Below are positions 44,561-56,600 of a DNA stretch of 64,000 bases, piece by piece. The first letter of the stretch is position 1. Each line of letters starts with the position of its first letter. Made by a program: the position numbers and the translations under genes. Origin of the DNA: Lycorma delicatula (taxonomy: Eukaryota > Arthropoda > Insecta > Hemiptera > Fulgoridae); assembly GCF_047948215.1 (NCBI RefSeq), contig NC_134455.1, positions 165,150,575 to 165,214,574 of the forward strand, in the 5' to 3' direction. The notes below the pieces were generated by a model. That model searched no databases, had not been told where the DNA came from, and saw only the letters and a program-made list of their open reading frames with translations.

Positions 44561-46444
44561 TCTTCATCTTATTGGGCTGTGGAAGATTGCTTATCATTCA
44601 CTAGTTGAGCATAATACAACGTTCACATTAGCAAAGAAGAAATGTCAGTTTCTCATTCAAACCAAAATTGAATTAAACCACCATTTATATGTTAATTGGT
44701 TTGATTATGTCTTTTTAATAATTGAGAAGATTTAATTTTAGTATTAATTGCCTTCCTGCCATTGTAGAATTCTGTTTTCAAAGTTAGCAATTCTGAAAAA
44801 ATAGTATTTCTAGTTCATTTCACAACAGAAAATAATATTACATATAAAGGATTTATATCTAAATGAACTTCTTTACTAAGAGTTCAGTTGACTATGAGCG
44901 TACAACCATTTTCACTTAACCTCTAAAGATTGCAACTCACTTATGGTACCTGGTACCTTCAAAATATAGTTAAGGTGAATTTTATTTTCTAGCTAATGCG
45001 GAATGTTAATATGTTCTTTATTTTGATTATGTTCTTCATAGTTTTTATGGACCCCCTTGTTCCCACCAGTACTTTCTGTCCAAGCCAATAATTAGCTCTT
45101 AATTAACTTCATCTCTGCTTCCTATTATTTGGCTGATGCCTTTCTCAGCCATCCACTGATCTTTATGTTTGTTTTTCACCTAAGAACTGTATCAAATTGA
45201 TTTTATTTTACTTCTATTTCATTTAATAAAGTAAAACTGAGTTATACTTTTGTAATTTAAGCTGCAAGTTTCTTAGTTGAATTGCATTCAGATTAGTATG
45301 AAACAAAAAATTATTCATATCTAAAATCAAGTGCGAAGTACAGTTGGTAAAACCATTAATAAGAAATCATAATAAAGTGGTCTTACTGGCAGTAAAAACT
45401 ATTATTTATGGGTGAAGTGTTTAAAAAACTGTGGTGACAGTTTACTATTATTTTTATTTTGTGAGGATATTTTATACATATTGTTTTGTTACCAATAAAT
45501 TATTTTAATATTGTTAAATAATTTTACAAATTGGCCTTCACTGAAAAATTTTGTTTTATTAATAATATTGTTTTGTACTATTATGATTGCAAAAGTTGTT
45601 ACCTAAAGAAAGTTACTTTGTAATCTAGATTTAATTTTAATAATAATTATTATTATTGTAGTGTTTAGTTTTTCTCTATGTTAACTAATTATTTAAAATT
45701 ATTTGAATTATATGTTTATATTATTTTAATTTCATGAATGACTTTGGAAGATTATGTGTAATGCACATAACTGTTATTGTTCTGGTCATTAAATTCATTA
45801 TTTAATAAATAAACAAAGTTTTCTATCATTTGTTTATTCATTTTTTAAGAACCTGAATTTGGGTTCATGAAGTCATATTCAGTCATGCTTTCCTTTGCAC
45901 TATGGCCACCTTAATCCTATCAAACAGATTACATCAGCAAAGTTGTTTCGTACTGAACACCAATACTTGTAACACATCTGTGTATTGCTTTGTCATTATT
46001 TTATGCATATTGCGTTTTTGAGAGATATGCAGTACACTAAATATATTATTTTCTGAAGGTTATATATTTTTTTTAACTATTTAGCAATGTGTAATAGGTT
46101 TGATCTTTACTTATATAAAGAATATAATGTTTTGTTGTTTTTTTTTTTGCAGTGCTTGTAGATTTGTATTTACACAGAAGTATTTACAGAATAAAAATCT
46201 AATTCTGTTATGCATTTTTTTTGTAAAAAAATTCTGTAAGATAAGTAAATAAAAATTTTATTTTACACAGGAGTTATCATTTGAAATTTTTAGATTGAGA
46301 ATTGCCCTCCTATAAACATATTAAAACTGGGACTGCTATGACAAGAAACAACTTCACTTAAATAAATATTATAAAATGCCATACTAACAAGCTTGTTTGC
46401 TTGACATCTCTTTTTTAACTAGACATGAAAAAACTATTTTGATG
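44561..46444. other. AT-rich spacer, no gene seen
   Basis: Patches of more mixed composition at 45040-45180 and 45850-45970 have no recognised match. Nothing else supported. Confidence 0.5.

Positions 46445-46487
<43 letters not shown>
46445..46487 (+). repeat. (AT)n microsatellite
   Basis: Nearly pure AT dinucleotide run, followed by T- and A-runs. Confidence 0.9.
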
Positions 46488-46488
<1 letters not shown>

Positions 46489-46747
46489 TTTAATATTAGT
46501 TAAAAAAAAAAAAATTGACTGTCAATTTGAAATATTAATTACAACTGCCCTTCAGGTTTTCATAATTGAAGGGTACTATTCAAATAATGTTTAAAATACC
46601 AGAATATTTTTATTTCCATAATTTGAAAGAAGGAAGTATTTAATTGAAGTCTAGAGTTGACAAGGAGATCCTGACCTCTTTGAAATCATTGTGAATTCTA
46701 TGTGTCTTGAAAAGTGATATAGGTTGAAAATATTTTAAATATTACAA

Positions 46748-46973
46748 GATTTCTTTTTTTTAGATAATGAAGGAGCTTAATGACTGTAAAACTACCTGGG
46801 TGGACAACATGCAAAGTAGTTGTGGTTTGCCTTTTTGTGATGGGTGGGTAATGGACGAATGGTATACCAGCTTTGACAGTGGGAGTCAAAAAAACAGAAA
46901 TGTAAACAGCATGAAGCAAAGGAAAAAAAGAAATCATGGAAGTCCTGGAAATGGACAAGGTGATGGTCCATAA
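46748..46973 (+). other. Exon-like island: acceptor plus 68-codon open frame, unidentified
   Basis: A pyrimidine tract with an AG (tttcttttttttag, ending 46763) is followed by a GC-richer open frame with ATG at 46767 and stop at 46971-46973. The product has a Cys/Trp-containing start and a basic, Gly-rich end (QRKKRNHGSPGNGQGDG). I recognise no domain. A real terminal exon, a transposon scrap or chance are all possible. No partner exon was found. Confidence 0.3.
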
Positions 46974-47450
46974 GACTGCATGGAAAATGGGATATGGAAG
47001 CTGGCCATAACAGCTTTAAAATGTGCACACGCACATACATGTACATAAAATTCATAATTGATTAAAAACGTCTTTAATGACCTTTTGATTTTTTTTTTCA
47101 TTTCTGTTTGGGGGAGGTTTATATTAACTTAACTGAACATACGGACTCGTTTGAGATTACTTTAAAGTACATTTGATGTGAACAATAAAAAAAATCTTGC
47201 TTAGATGAATTGATCTAATGCAGATTATTATATTGAATAAATATTTAATTGTATTTTTCTGAATTTTATAATTATTTATTAATTAAAACATATGAGAAAT
47301 CTCATAAACAGTTTTACATAAATGTATAATGCAATTAGATTGTATTAAAAAACAGTATTTAACTTTTAAACCGTATTTACTTTGTACAAGTATTCTACCA
47401 TGGATATATTGACATCATGATAAATATTTGTAAACATTATTAACTTAAAG

Positions 47451-47650
47451 TTTAGAGCTAACGTTTTCATTTGGTCCATTATTTCTTGATATATATATAT
47501 ATATATATATGTATTTAACTTTTATTTTATTACCATTACCATATTTGGTCTGTAAACTTAGTTTAGAGCTAACGTTTTCATTTAGTTCATTTTTTATTGA
47601 TATATTTATTTAATTTTTATTTTATTTGCCATTACCATATTTGGTCTCAA
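47451..47650 (+). repeat. Two-unit tandem duplication (111-bp offset)
   Basis: tttagagctaacgttttcat occurs at 47451 and again at 47562. Both units end in ccattaccatatttggtct. The units differ by an (AT)n expansion (about 47490-47511) in the first copy. Confidence 0.88.
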
Positions 47651-49560
47651 ACTGAATAAAAGTTGTCTTTTCCCTAATTAATATCAGTCCATTTCTACTG
47701 TTATCTTAAGCTCAATATAAATTTATTCAGATAAATTTGCAGTCATCTCATTTACAAACTGCTTGTAATGTGTAGTGATCTAGTGTAAATGTTTGCTTAA
47801 ATCATCTGCTTCTATATAATAGTTCCTAAATTTATTGATGTAAATGAGAAATAACATGGGACCTAAAACTGAACTAATTTTATTTACAGGAATACAGTGA
47901 AATCCAGTCACACTTTTAATTCTTACATCTTTAACTTCTGTTAATGCTCAACCTATACCATTTACATCTCAACTACCATCAATTTTTTTTTATACTGTGC
48001 ATTTAAGTAGTAAAAACATAACTTTAGTAACATCCAAAAATAGCAGAAAATGTGTTATTCTTTCTCCATTTTATAAACTATCATTTCTTCAAGAGAAAAA
48101 TGCTGTCTTAGTAAATCTTCCTTTTCTGATATCATTTTGCTTTTTTCCTAGGATATTATATTTATTTAGAGGACATAATATTTTTTCACACAAAATATCT
48201 TTTCATAAATTTTAGATGTGATAAAATAACTTCACTATTGAAATTGTAACATAATTTCAGTTTCTGAAATCATATTTTACAGTTCATGTGAATTGAGTTA
48301 AAGTTGATTTTACTAGAAAATTTACCCCCTCTAAAGAAAAAATTTATCAAATAAGAGAGAAGCCTCACTGAAAATCATTTGTAACCTTAAATTACAATTA
48401 TGGAAATACCACCTAAACTATTGATTTCATGTTTTTAATGATTGTGTAATAAAATTACATATACTTCATTTGTTAATGAAAGATGCAGTTTCAGTTTCAT
48501 CTTGCAGTTTTCATCATCCCCTTTTATTTTTTTGGACTATTTCAGGACATATAACAACATAATTAATGAATTTATAGTTTAGCATGCTATCAGTATATAA
48601 TGATTATTATCAATAATAAATAAAATAAAAATATTACTTACTGATTGTTTTTTTTAAATTCTTCTACATTAGCGCTTTTACAGTGCTTCATATTCGCATC
48701 AAAGTAGAATAATGTATAACTGTTTCATACTTTGAATTTATTACTGATTACGTTTCTCTCAAATTTCTCTGCATTTTATTTTGTATTACATGTAGTCTTA
48801 TACAAGTGGCATTAGTCAAAGTTGCTTTCTCTAAGAATATTGATTTTCATTTTACAGCACCTCCCTGAGGGAATAAAGATATCATTTTTGGGGCAAATAT
48901 TACCTGCATTTAGTGGATCCATGCTAATTTGTATCATTACATTCGGTTCAGTTGAAATGGTTCAAAGGAAATAACTTCATTACTCACTGTCCTTACTGGT
49001 GTAGGAATGCTTGTTATTCTAGGAAATTGCTGTGCTATTTTTTGGAAAGACGTTGCCTTATGTCAGGCCATATCCCTATGCTATGACATCTAACATACAA
49101 TATTTATTATCTATCAGTTATCACTAGATAGTTACACCAACTTTCAGTTATATTATCATAAGTAGATTTTGATGATAATACGTACCTGTATTATCATCAT
49201 ATCTGTCAGGGGAAGTAATTCTTACTAATTTATTTTCTTTACATTCTAGGCAAAAGGATTTTTTAAACTATAAAATCCTAGACAAGTCCTATTCAGATTA
49301 ATATCAATATTAAAATTACCCAAAAGCACAACATATTTGCATTTATTAATTATTTCTTCTAAAATTTTGATAAAATTGTTTAAAAAATATATATTCTAAT
49401 TAACTGACGCAGACCAACATTAACCCAAAAAACAAGTAAACTCAGAACCTTCTGAACTTGCAATGTCAGCTAGCTAGCTTAATTTCATTGTTTCAGAGTA
49501 GTACAGTTTTTCTTACCTTCAGTGATATTCTTTACAAAAACCGAAAAACCTTCGCTTTTA
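47640..49560 (-). pseudogene. Jockey/CR1-like non-LTR retrotransposon remnant
   Basis: Minus-strand pieces read in the right order. An endonuclease part has ILEEIINKCKYVVLLGNFNIDI at about 49375-49300 (family form VLLGDFNID), with the key Asp of GDFN replaced by Asn in LGNFN. A reverse transcriptase part has SVLGPMLFLIYIN at about 47872-47835 (family form PQGSVLGPLLF.IYIND), followed by EADDLS at 47811-47800 in place of F/YADDT. The interval between these last two is shorter than usual, suggesting a deletion. The section from 48100 to 49190 should hold the rest of the polymerase, but I cannot read convincing motifs there. The limits are approximate. Confidence 0.65.
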
Positions 49561-50605
49561 AACATGTTGCTACAGTGTACTACTGCTAAATTATAATATA
49601 AAATTGTTATTTTGTATATTTTGTCAAATTACAATTTCATTATTTTGTCATTTTGTAATCCGTGCTCTAGGAAGACTATAATTCTCCAATTAATTTACCT
49701 AATCCAAAACCGTGATTTATTCAAGTTTACTCATTAAACTTTTCAATATGTGACTGTGTCAGAAATATCACATTTAATAAATATATTATATATATACATT
49801 TTTTTTTTTTTTTTGTCAATTGCGACCATTTTTTTTATTATCCCTATTTCATATTACTTTGTTGTAACAATGAGAAGTAATCAACCTTATCATAAAAAAA
49901 TCTAACATATTTCTATAATTTGCTCATAATAAACTGGCAGCTGAAGATCACAAACTAGTTCCCTTTATATACTATGTAATAAAAATTATGCAGTATAATA
50001 AATTTAGAATTAAATTGCTGTGAAGTCATATAATAATAGACTGTACGTACATTTTGTTATCTAAATAAATATTAAAAAATATTTTGGAAAATTTGAACAG
50101 CCTGCTTTAAAATATCTCACACTAGTAGATAGACCAGATATTTTTTTTAAAATCATTTAAAGAAGATACTCATTTTTTATGGGGTATTTTCTTTTTAATT
50201 GATTAAAAGGCCCTGATTTATCATTGTTAGATGCACTCTCACTACTTTGATTGGCTTCAATAAAAATCTCTTTCATTCACACTGATAACAAGTTCATGCT
50301 TACTGCTTTGCAGAAAATATTTTCTTAACAGTAGCATTAGGTATATCTTGTACAAATTTACTTAAATCTAGCCTACTGTATCACGCAAATTAATCCTAAT
50401 GTAGAGAATTTTTTGTTTATTTCTTTGTTGTGGCTACACTGCTTGACCACACCCATTCTTTAAGTTGTCTGTGTAATGTGAGGTTATTGTTCTTTGGTTA
50501 TTCAGCAATTCTCATATTATAAATTGTGTTTTGTGAAAGTTTATTTCAGTTTTTATGACAAAATATTTATATATCTTTTGTACCGTGTGACTTGTATATA
50601 TTATA
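49561..50605. other. AT-rich spacer, no gene seen
   Basis: The sequence gtggctacactgcttgacca (50428-50447) could be part of a Tc1 terminal repeat for the following element, but I found no matching partner on the right side. Confidence 0.4.
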
Positions 50606-51600
50606 ATGGACATCACTCCAAGAAAGCATTTAAGAATTTTTTCTCTTTCTGAGCATACCGGTATCACACAATGGAAATAGCTTCTGAGTGTGATGTTGAA
50701 CTACGGGCATTGAATGCTATTTTAAAACAATTTAAAAAACTGGTTTCTTTTCACTTCATAGGGAAAGAAAATTTAAAACAAAATCTACTCCCAAACAGGA
50801 TTGGTTATTAGTGAGGTAATTGATCGAAAATTACCTGCTGTGAACTTAAATCAAGAATTAGCAGTCAGTAGAAAAAATTTACACTGACAACTGTTAGATG
50901 CAGACTTCTTACAGTTGGACAGAAAGCTCGTCGGCCAGCTAAAAAGCAGCTTTTAACACTACCAATGTCCAAAAAAAGGCTCTTGTGGGCCAAAGCACAT
51001 GCTAACTGGATCAAAGAAGAATGGAAAATTTTTGTATTTTCCGATGAGTCATATTTTTATGTTCAAGGGCAAAGGATTCCATACATTAGAAAAGCATCAA
51101 ATGAAAATACATTCCTGACCCACATCCAACAATCAGTTAAACAACCCCAGAAAAAAATGTTTTGGGGTTGTTTCACATTTGAAGGTGAAACAACCCCAAA
51201 ACTTTCATTACTTCCAGTAGTTAGTATATTGAAAAGGGATAGATATCAAGATCCTGAAGGAAAGGGTTGTGACACAACTTCAAAACAAATTCCCACAAGG
51301 TAACAGAAAGTTCCAACAAAATTTGACGCCTTGCCTTACTGCCAAAAAAGCAGAAAAATCATTTGAAGAATGAAACATTAAAGTGCTTCTGTGGCCACGC
51401 AACTCCCCAGACTTAACCCAATTGAAAAGCTTTGGGCAGTGTCAAAAAACAGCTCTAAAAAATGAATTGTACAACAAAAATTGACCTCATTAAAGCAATA
51501 ATATTGGTATGGTTTCATTCTGAAGAAATAAAAAAAATGTGTAGTTCACTTGAATAATTGCCAAATCGTGAACATGTGATTAAGAATAAAGGAAAACATA
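50606..51600 (+). pseudogene. Tc1-like transposase pseudogene
   Basis: Tc1-type transposases are about 340 residues long, with paired helix-turn-helix motifs and a DD34E core. An ATG at 50606 opens MDITPRKHLRIFSLSEHT-like sequence (one frame break). Then come EIASECDVELRA-type and QKARRPAKKQL segments and the conserved RLLWAKAHANWIKEEW, with the first catalytic Asp in FSDESYF (codon at 51043-51045), then MFWGCFTFEGE. After a stop at 51303, the other parts are QQNLTPCLTAKKAEK, where the second catalytic Asp (QQD) reads Asn, then LLWPRNSPDL and, after a frameshift, NPIEKLWAVSKN with the catalytic Glu retained. Thus it is frame-broken and has lost a catalytic residue. The family assignment is secure; the lineage within Tc1 is not. 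Confidence 0.87.
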
Positions 51601-52980
51601 TTATTCTAGGCATTCACAAATTGTATAGGTATGATTTTTTTTCTAAATAAAGTTAACTTTTTATTAAATAACATTGTCAGATTAATTTACATGCTAGTGT
51701 ATTTACAGAAATTTTTCTTAAAGCAGCACAGAACATTGCACAACCATTATAGATCCTATATCATAATTGGTGTAATTTTTCACAACATGGAAATTTGCAT
51801 GCATTAATTATTAATATTAGAATATTAATATTTTATCAAATTGTTAATATTTGTCCAATTGATAATCACTTAAAATGCCATTGTAAAACTATTAGTGGAA
51901 TACCCTTAGTGCAACTGTTGTTTTATTGCTACTTTTTACTAGTAAAAGTAATCTTGGAGGCATAAAATGAAACAATAACTTGAAAATAAACAGTTTACTT
52001 ATAAAACTATAACAGATGTTTATAATGTTATATAATACACTTCTGATGCTAGAAATGAATCGTATACATCCTGAAGTACATGGTTTTAAAAAAAGGATTT
52101 AAATCAGTCTTCATAAAACAGTTGTAGAAATTACCTATATAGGGATCATTAGTGGTCATTTTGTATGTGAAAGATCAAACTTTTGTAGTTCAAGGAAAAT
52201 AAAGCAATAACAATTGATAATAACCAGCTATTTTTAATAAAAAATAAATATCAGGCAAAGGATTGGTAAGGTTGTCAAGGTAAGGATGAGATATGCCATC
52301 CAACCACCAATTGCTTTAAAAAGTACTAGTTTCCAACTAAATCTTTTTTAGTAGTAGTTCCTAACAGCTGTTACATCTCCCCAGCTACACCTACCAGTTA
52401 AATTATTAAAATGCTGAAGATATGAGATAAATTCTATACAAAACTAAATATTGATAGGATGTGATCAACAGCAAAGATTTCAGTGTAGCACTTGTAATGA
52501 TAAGAAATAAATCAGTCAGTATTCAATCAAGGCTGCCCAGCTATTTTACCTAAATTCCTATACTTTAATCCTCAGAATATTTTAAAATCAAAGTTAAATA
52601 GTTATTGTTTTATGGAAACTGGTTGAATGCTGTGAAAAAATAATTTCATTAATTTTTTTTCAATTTTTAAGGTGTTAAAGTTTTTGTAATATTTATTGAA
52701 TGGAAATTGAAAGCAGTTGAGCTCTTAATACAATTTTTGTACGGTGCTAGCACCTTTTCATGGCTAATCTAAATCAGATTGGAATTATTTTTTGTGTGGT
52801 ATTTATTAAAAGTTACTTTTTTAATAAATTATTGACCCATAACTAACAGAAAGAACCTATCCACAGACATTTTGGTCAGTTTTAGATCACATACAGAGGC
52901 CTGAACTTGTGATTATAAAGTTGTATATGATTTTAGGCTAACATATAATAAGGTAACAAATAATTTTCTAACAATTTTAC
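51601..52980. other. AT-rich spacer, no gene seen
   Basis: A mixed-composition patch at 52255-52400 has no recognised match. Confidence 0.5.
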
Positions 52981-53030
52981 TAAAATAGTGTCTAAAAACG
53001 ATCTGGCGATTGTTTTTAGACACTATTTTA
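52981..53030. repeat. Perfect 19-bp inverted repeat with 12-base loop
   Basis: Arms taaaatagtgtctaaaaac (52981-52999) and its exact complement (53012-53030). It lies about 400 bases upstream of the candidate first exon. Compact enough to fold as a small RNA hairpin, but no mature small-RNA evidence can be read from sequence. Confidence 0.92.
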
Positions 53031-53199
53031 TGCTCTCTTTTTATGTTCAGAATACTGATAAATAATCCGAAACTTTTAATGTGATCACATTTATCAATGC
53101 GGTACTCAAGTACAACTTGGTAAGTAATGCTTTAACAAAAAGTTTTAAAAATTACCTACATGATCAGGAAAGCATCTATCATAGTATTAAGTTCATATT

Positions 53200-53636
53200 G
53201 GCGCCATTTGGTCGAATCAATACGCCGAAGAAGTTCAGAAAAAAATACTACGGAGACAGTTGTTGGAAAAGGTTAAAATTATGTTTGAGTAATTTTGTGT
53301 TACATACAAAAATTTTGATAATTTACTAATCTTTGTGAATAGAAGAACAATTGTTGTAATTATATACTGATTTGGTTATTTTTACGTCATGTTGTCACTG
53401 CTGTTAGTTCCCGACGCTAAGGCAAATCAAGGTATCAGGTTGAGCAGTTTTGCTAGTATCGTCATTAACTCTTGTCTGCCTTTTACGTTATGGCTGTAGT
53501 CGGTTAATCTAGTGTTCCGTATTGTAGTTAGTTTTTCAAATCGCTTGCCTTTATTTTCTTTTGAAGTGGCTAAATATCTTTCACCATTCCGTCATTAATT
53601 AAAAGCCAGCCGAAAGGGTGGCTTTCAACCAATAAG
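53200..53636 (+). promoter_or_regulatory. Candidate promoter with non-coding first exon ending in a strong splice donor
   Basis: This block is less AT-rich than its surroundings and keeps many CpG dinucleotides (for example in cgccatttggtcg, cccgacgc, tcgtc, acgtt, tcggtt, ccgta). It ends in aataag/gtatgt, with the donor GT at 53637-53638. No long open frame or transposon match is seen, which fits a 5' UTR exon followed by a long first intron to the right. The start site is not defined and no downstream coding exon was identified in the window. It could instead be an unrecognised repeat. Confidence 0.35.
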
Positions 53637-53638
53637 GT

Positions 53639-56600
53639 ATGTTGTAATCTTTTTTTTTATAACCTTTTTTATTCGTCAAGATGATCTTTTTGACTTTCCT
53701 TAAATTCACATCTTTTCATTATTATACTTTTACCTAATAATTTAATTCTTTGTATATTCAAAAAAAACTTGCATTCTCTAGTTTTAGTTGCGTGTGAATT
53801 CTGAAGGTTGTGAAAAATATGACTGTAATTTTTCAGTAGGACTAATCTCAAGTGTTCTTGAGTTTTCAGATTGGTTTATTTTTATGGTGATTATTCATAG
53901 GAATTTTAAGCATCTTTTTTTCCGACAGGTCTTCTTGTCGTAGTTACCCCCTTTTTCTGGGGATTGTTGGGAGAATCAAGAAAATATATATTTTAATGAG
54001 TTTTAGGTGTTTGTTATCCGTATGGGTGTGATGTGATAATTGCGTCCATCAATTTTTTAAACAAGAAATACTCTTCTTTTTTTGAGTCTGCAAGAAATAA
54101 ATTCCTGAAAAATATTACACTTAAATTTTAATTTAATGTTGAAGTGACAATTTTTTTTGAACCCCCTTTGGTCATTTAACCAATCATAATGTAAACAAAT
54201 TACGAAAATTTAAGTTTGCTTTTATGGATTAAAATATGCACTTTTGTAATTAAAATCCATTAAAGATTGTTAATGGATTAGTATTAGATTACTAGTATTT
54301 TTTTTTTTTATGATTCATGGTTATGGAAAAAGGTATTTGTTTACTTGTATATCTAATTTATTCGTTAAATTTCTAATTTTGACTATAGTGTTGCCAGTGG
54401 TTACAGTATTTTAACGTAGAGTTAACTGGTTAAACGGCTGGTGTTAAACAGAATTTTTTCTCGTACTATATTTACTTGGTCACCTACTACAATCATTAAT
54501 TACATGTACTTTATCAGTTATTTCAAAACCATTTAAAGTATTATTTTTTATTTTTATTAATTGTTCTGATATTAATATTTTGTTGTGAAGAGTTAAAAAA
54601 TTGTGCTGCTTTTGGTTTGTGAATTGTAGTTTAACCATTGATTTAAATATTAACCACTTGCATGTAACAGTTTTTTCCTGTTAAGTTAATTGTTGAGAAT
54701 TCAATATATTAAAATTTCCTTGAGCTATAATTATTTGAATAAACAGTGATTTTTGTCTTACTGTATTCTATTAATATCGCATTTTCAGTTACAAGTATTA
54801 AAACATATATTCTTTAGGGCTTTTGTTGAATTTTCAAAATAGCATGTAAAATATATATATATTTGTTAGATAATATAAATTGATTTTGATGTAAAAATAT
54901 TGATATATGAAATTTCTTCACAAAGTTTTGGCAATAAATTTCATAAAAAAGAAAACTAAACTGCTGAAGTAATGTTTTTTGCTTAAATTTTTGGAGTGAG
55001 AACTAGAATTATTGATCTAGATATTTATCCCAATTTCTGTTATAATAAAATAATTGATTTAATATTTTATTTAATTATAATAGTATAACAAATGGTAATA
55101 GATTTTATTTTTTACTCTTAAAAATATTTTAATTATGTGTTTATGTTTAAGCAGTTTTGATTTTATAAAAAAGTTCCTTACATATTTAAAAATTCTTGTA
55201 TTTATTTATATTAACTACTTGAGCATCTAATGGTCATTTGTAGTTATTTGATTTTTTTGTTTTATGATGTTAAAGTAAACTTTGTAGAACTAAATTTTAA
55301 GTTTATTTGATAAATTTATTTATTTTATAACATTTAACACAAGAAGTCACTTTCTTGTTTGTGAATTTCTGGTCTGTGCAATAATTTGGATCAAAATATA
55401 AATTTTTTTTTCTGGACATTAGTTTTTGTTACATAATTTCTAATTTTAGTATCAAGGTTGCAATAATTCCAATCTAACAAGTTTAGCCTTCTATGTTGGA
55501 TGGATAAAAAAGAGAGGATTTTAAATGTGATTGATGTTCCTGAAGGAGTAAAAATTGTCAAAGAACAGTAATATAAATGACATAACTGATTTTAAGCTCT
55601 CTTTTTGACCTGCTGTAGAGAATTATACTACACAAAGATCTTGCCAGTATGATATAGAAAATTACTATAAAATTTAGTGTCATGATTGTAAATTTTATTT
55701 ATTAGTCTATTACATTCATTTATTAAACCTATAGGTTACCTGTATGTATTATACTATCTTAATTTTTTTTTCTTTTGTCCAACTGTAATGGTTAAATAAG
55801 TTATACTTTGAATAAGTTTTCATTCATCCAGTTTCACACAATTGAAGGATATTTGAATCTGCACATTTAATTGAGATTTCACTTACTTTTTCAGTTACCT
55901 TTGCTGTTAGGTTGTACATTTGTGTGTTCTTAACTGTGTTATAGATGCCTTATTAGCCATTGCAACGTCATCTTTTTACTTTTATAAATGTAATAATTGT
56001 ACTACTTAGATTGTGATAAATCATATACTTGCATATTTTATTGAATTGAGGCATTACAACCATGTAGTTTGTTATTATTACACACGTGATTTTTCCTGGA
56101 GAAAAAAATCCGTTTCAGTGAACAACATGACAAAACATAATAATATTTTATAATTATTAAATAAATTATTTGCTTTTTAGGTACTTTATTAAATATCCCA
56201 AAATGTGTGTTTAGTTCTAAACAAACGCATATAATCATCAGTCTTTATCTACTATTAACTTTATTATTGAAATGAATAATGTGATGTGTTGCATAAAAAA
56301 AAAATCTATAATGATTTGGAAGTTACAAGAGTACAAACAAATGTAGTACCAGAATACATTACTCTGATTAAAATAATTTTAAGTGAAATTGATACAATAG
56401 AATTAAAATTTTTATTCTACTAAAAAAAAAATTAAGAATAATGAAGAAGTAAATTATGGTGAAGAATGTAATATGTTAATGAAGAAGAGTAATATTTTAT
56501 GGAGTTTGTTGGAATTATTCTAAGGATCAAAGGTACCAGAATGTTAGAAAATAATTAACATTAAAAATATAATAATTTTTAGAAAAATTAAAAGTGCTTA

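Noticed and set aside
50428..50455. Possible left terminal repeat of the Tc1-like element
   Set aside because: No corresponding sequence seen on the right side of the pseudogene.
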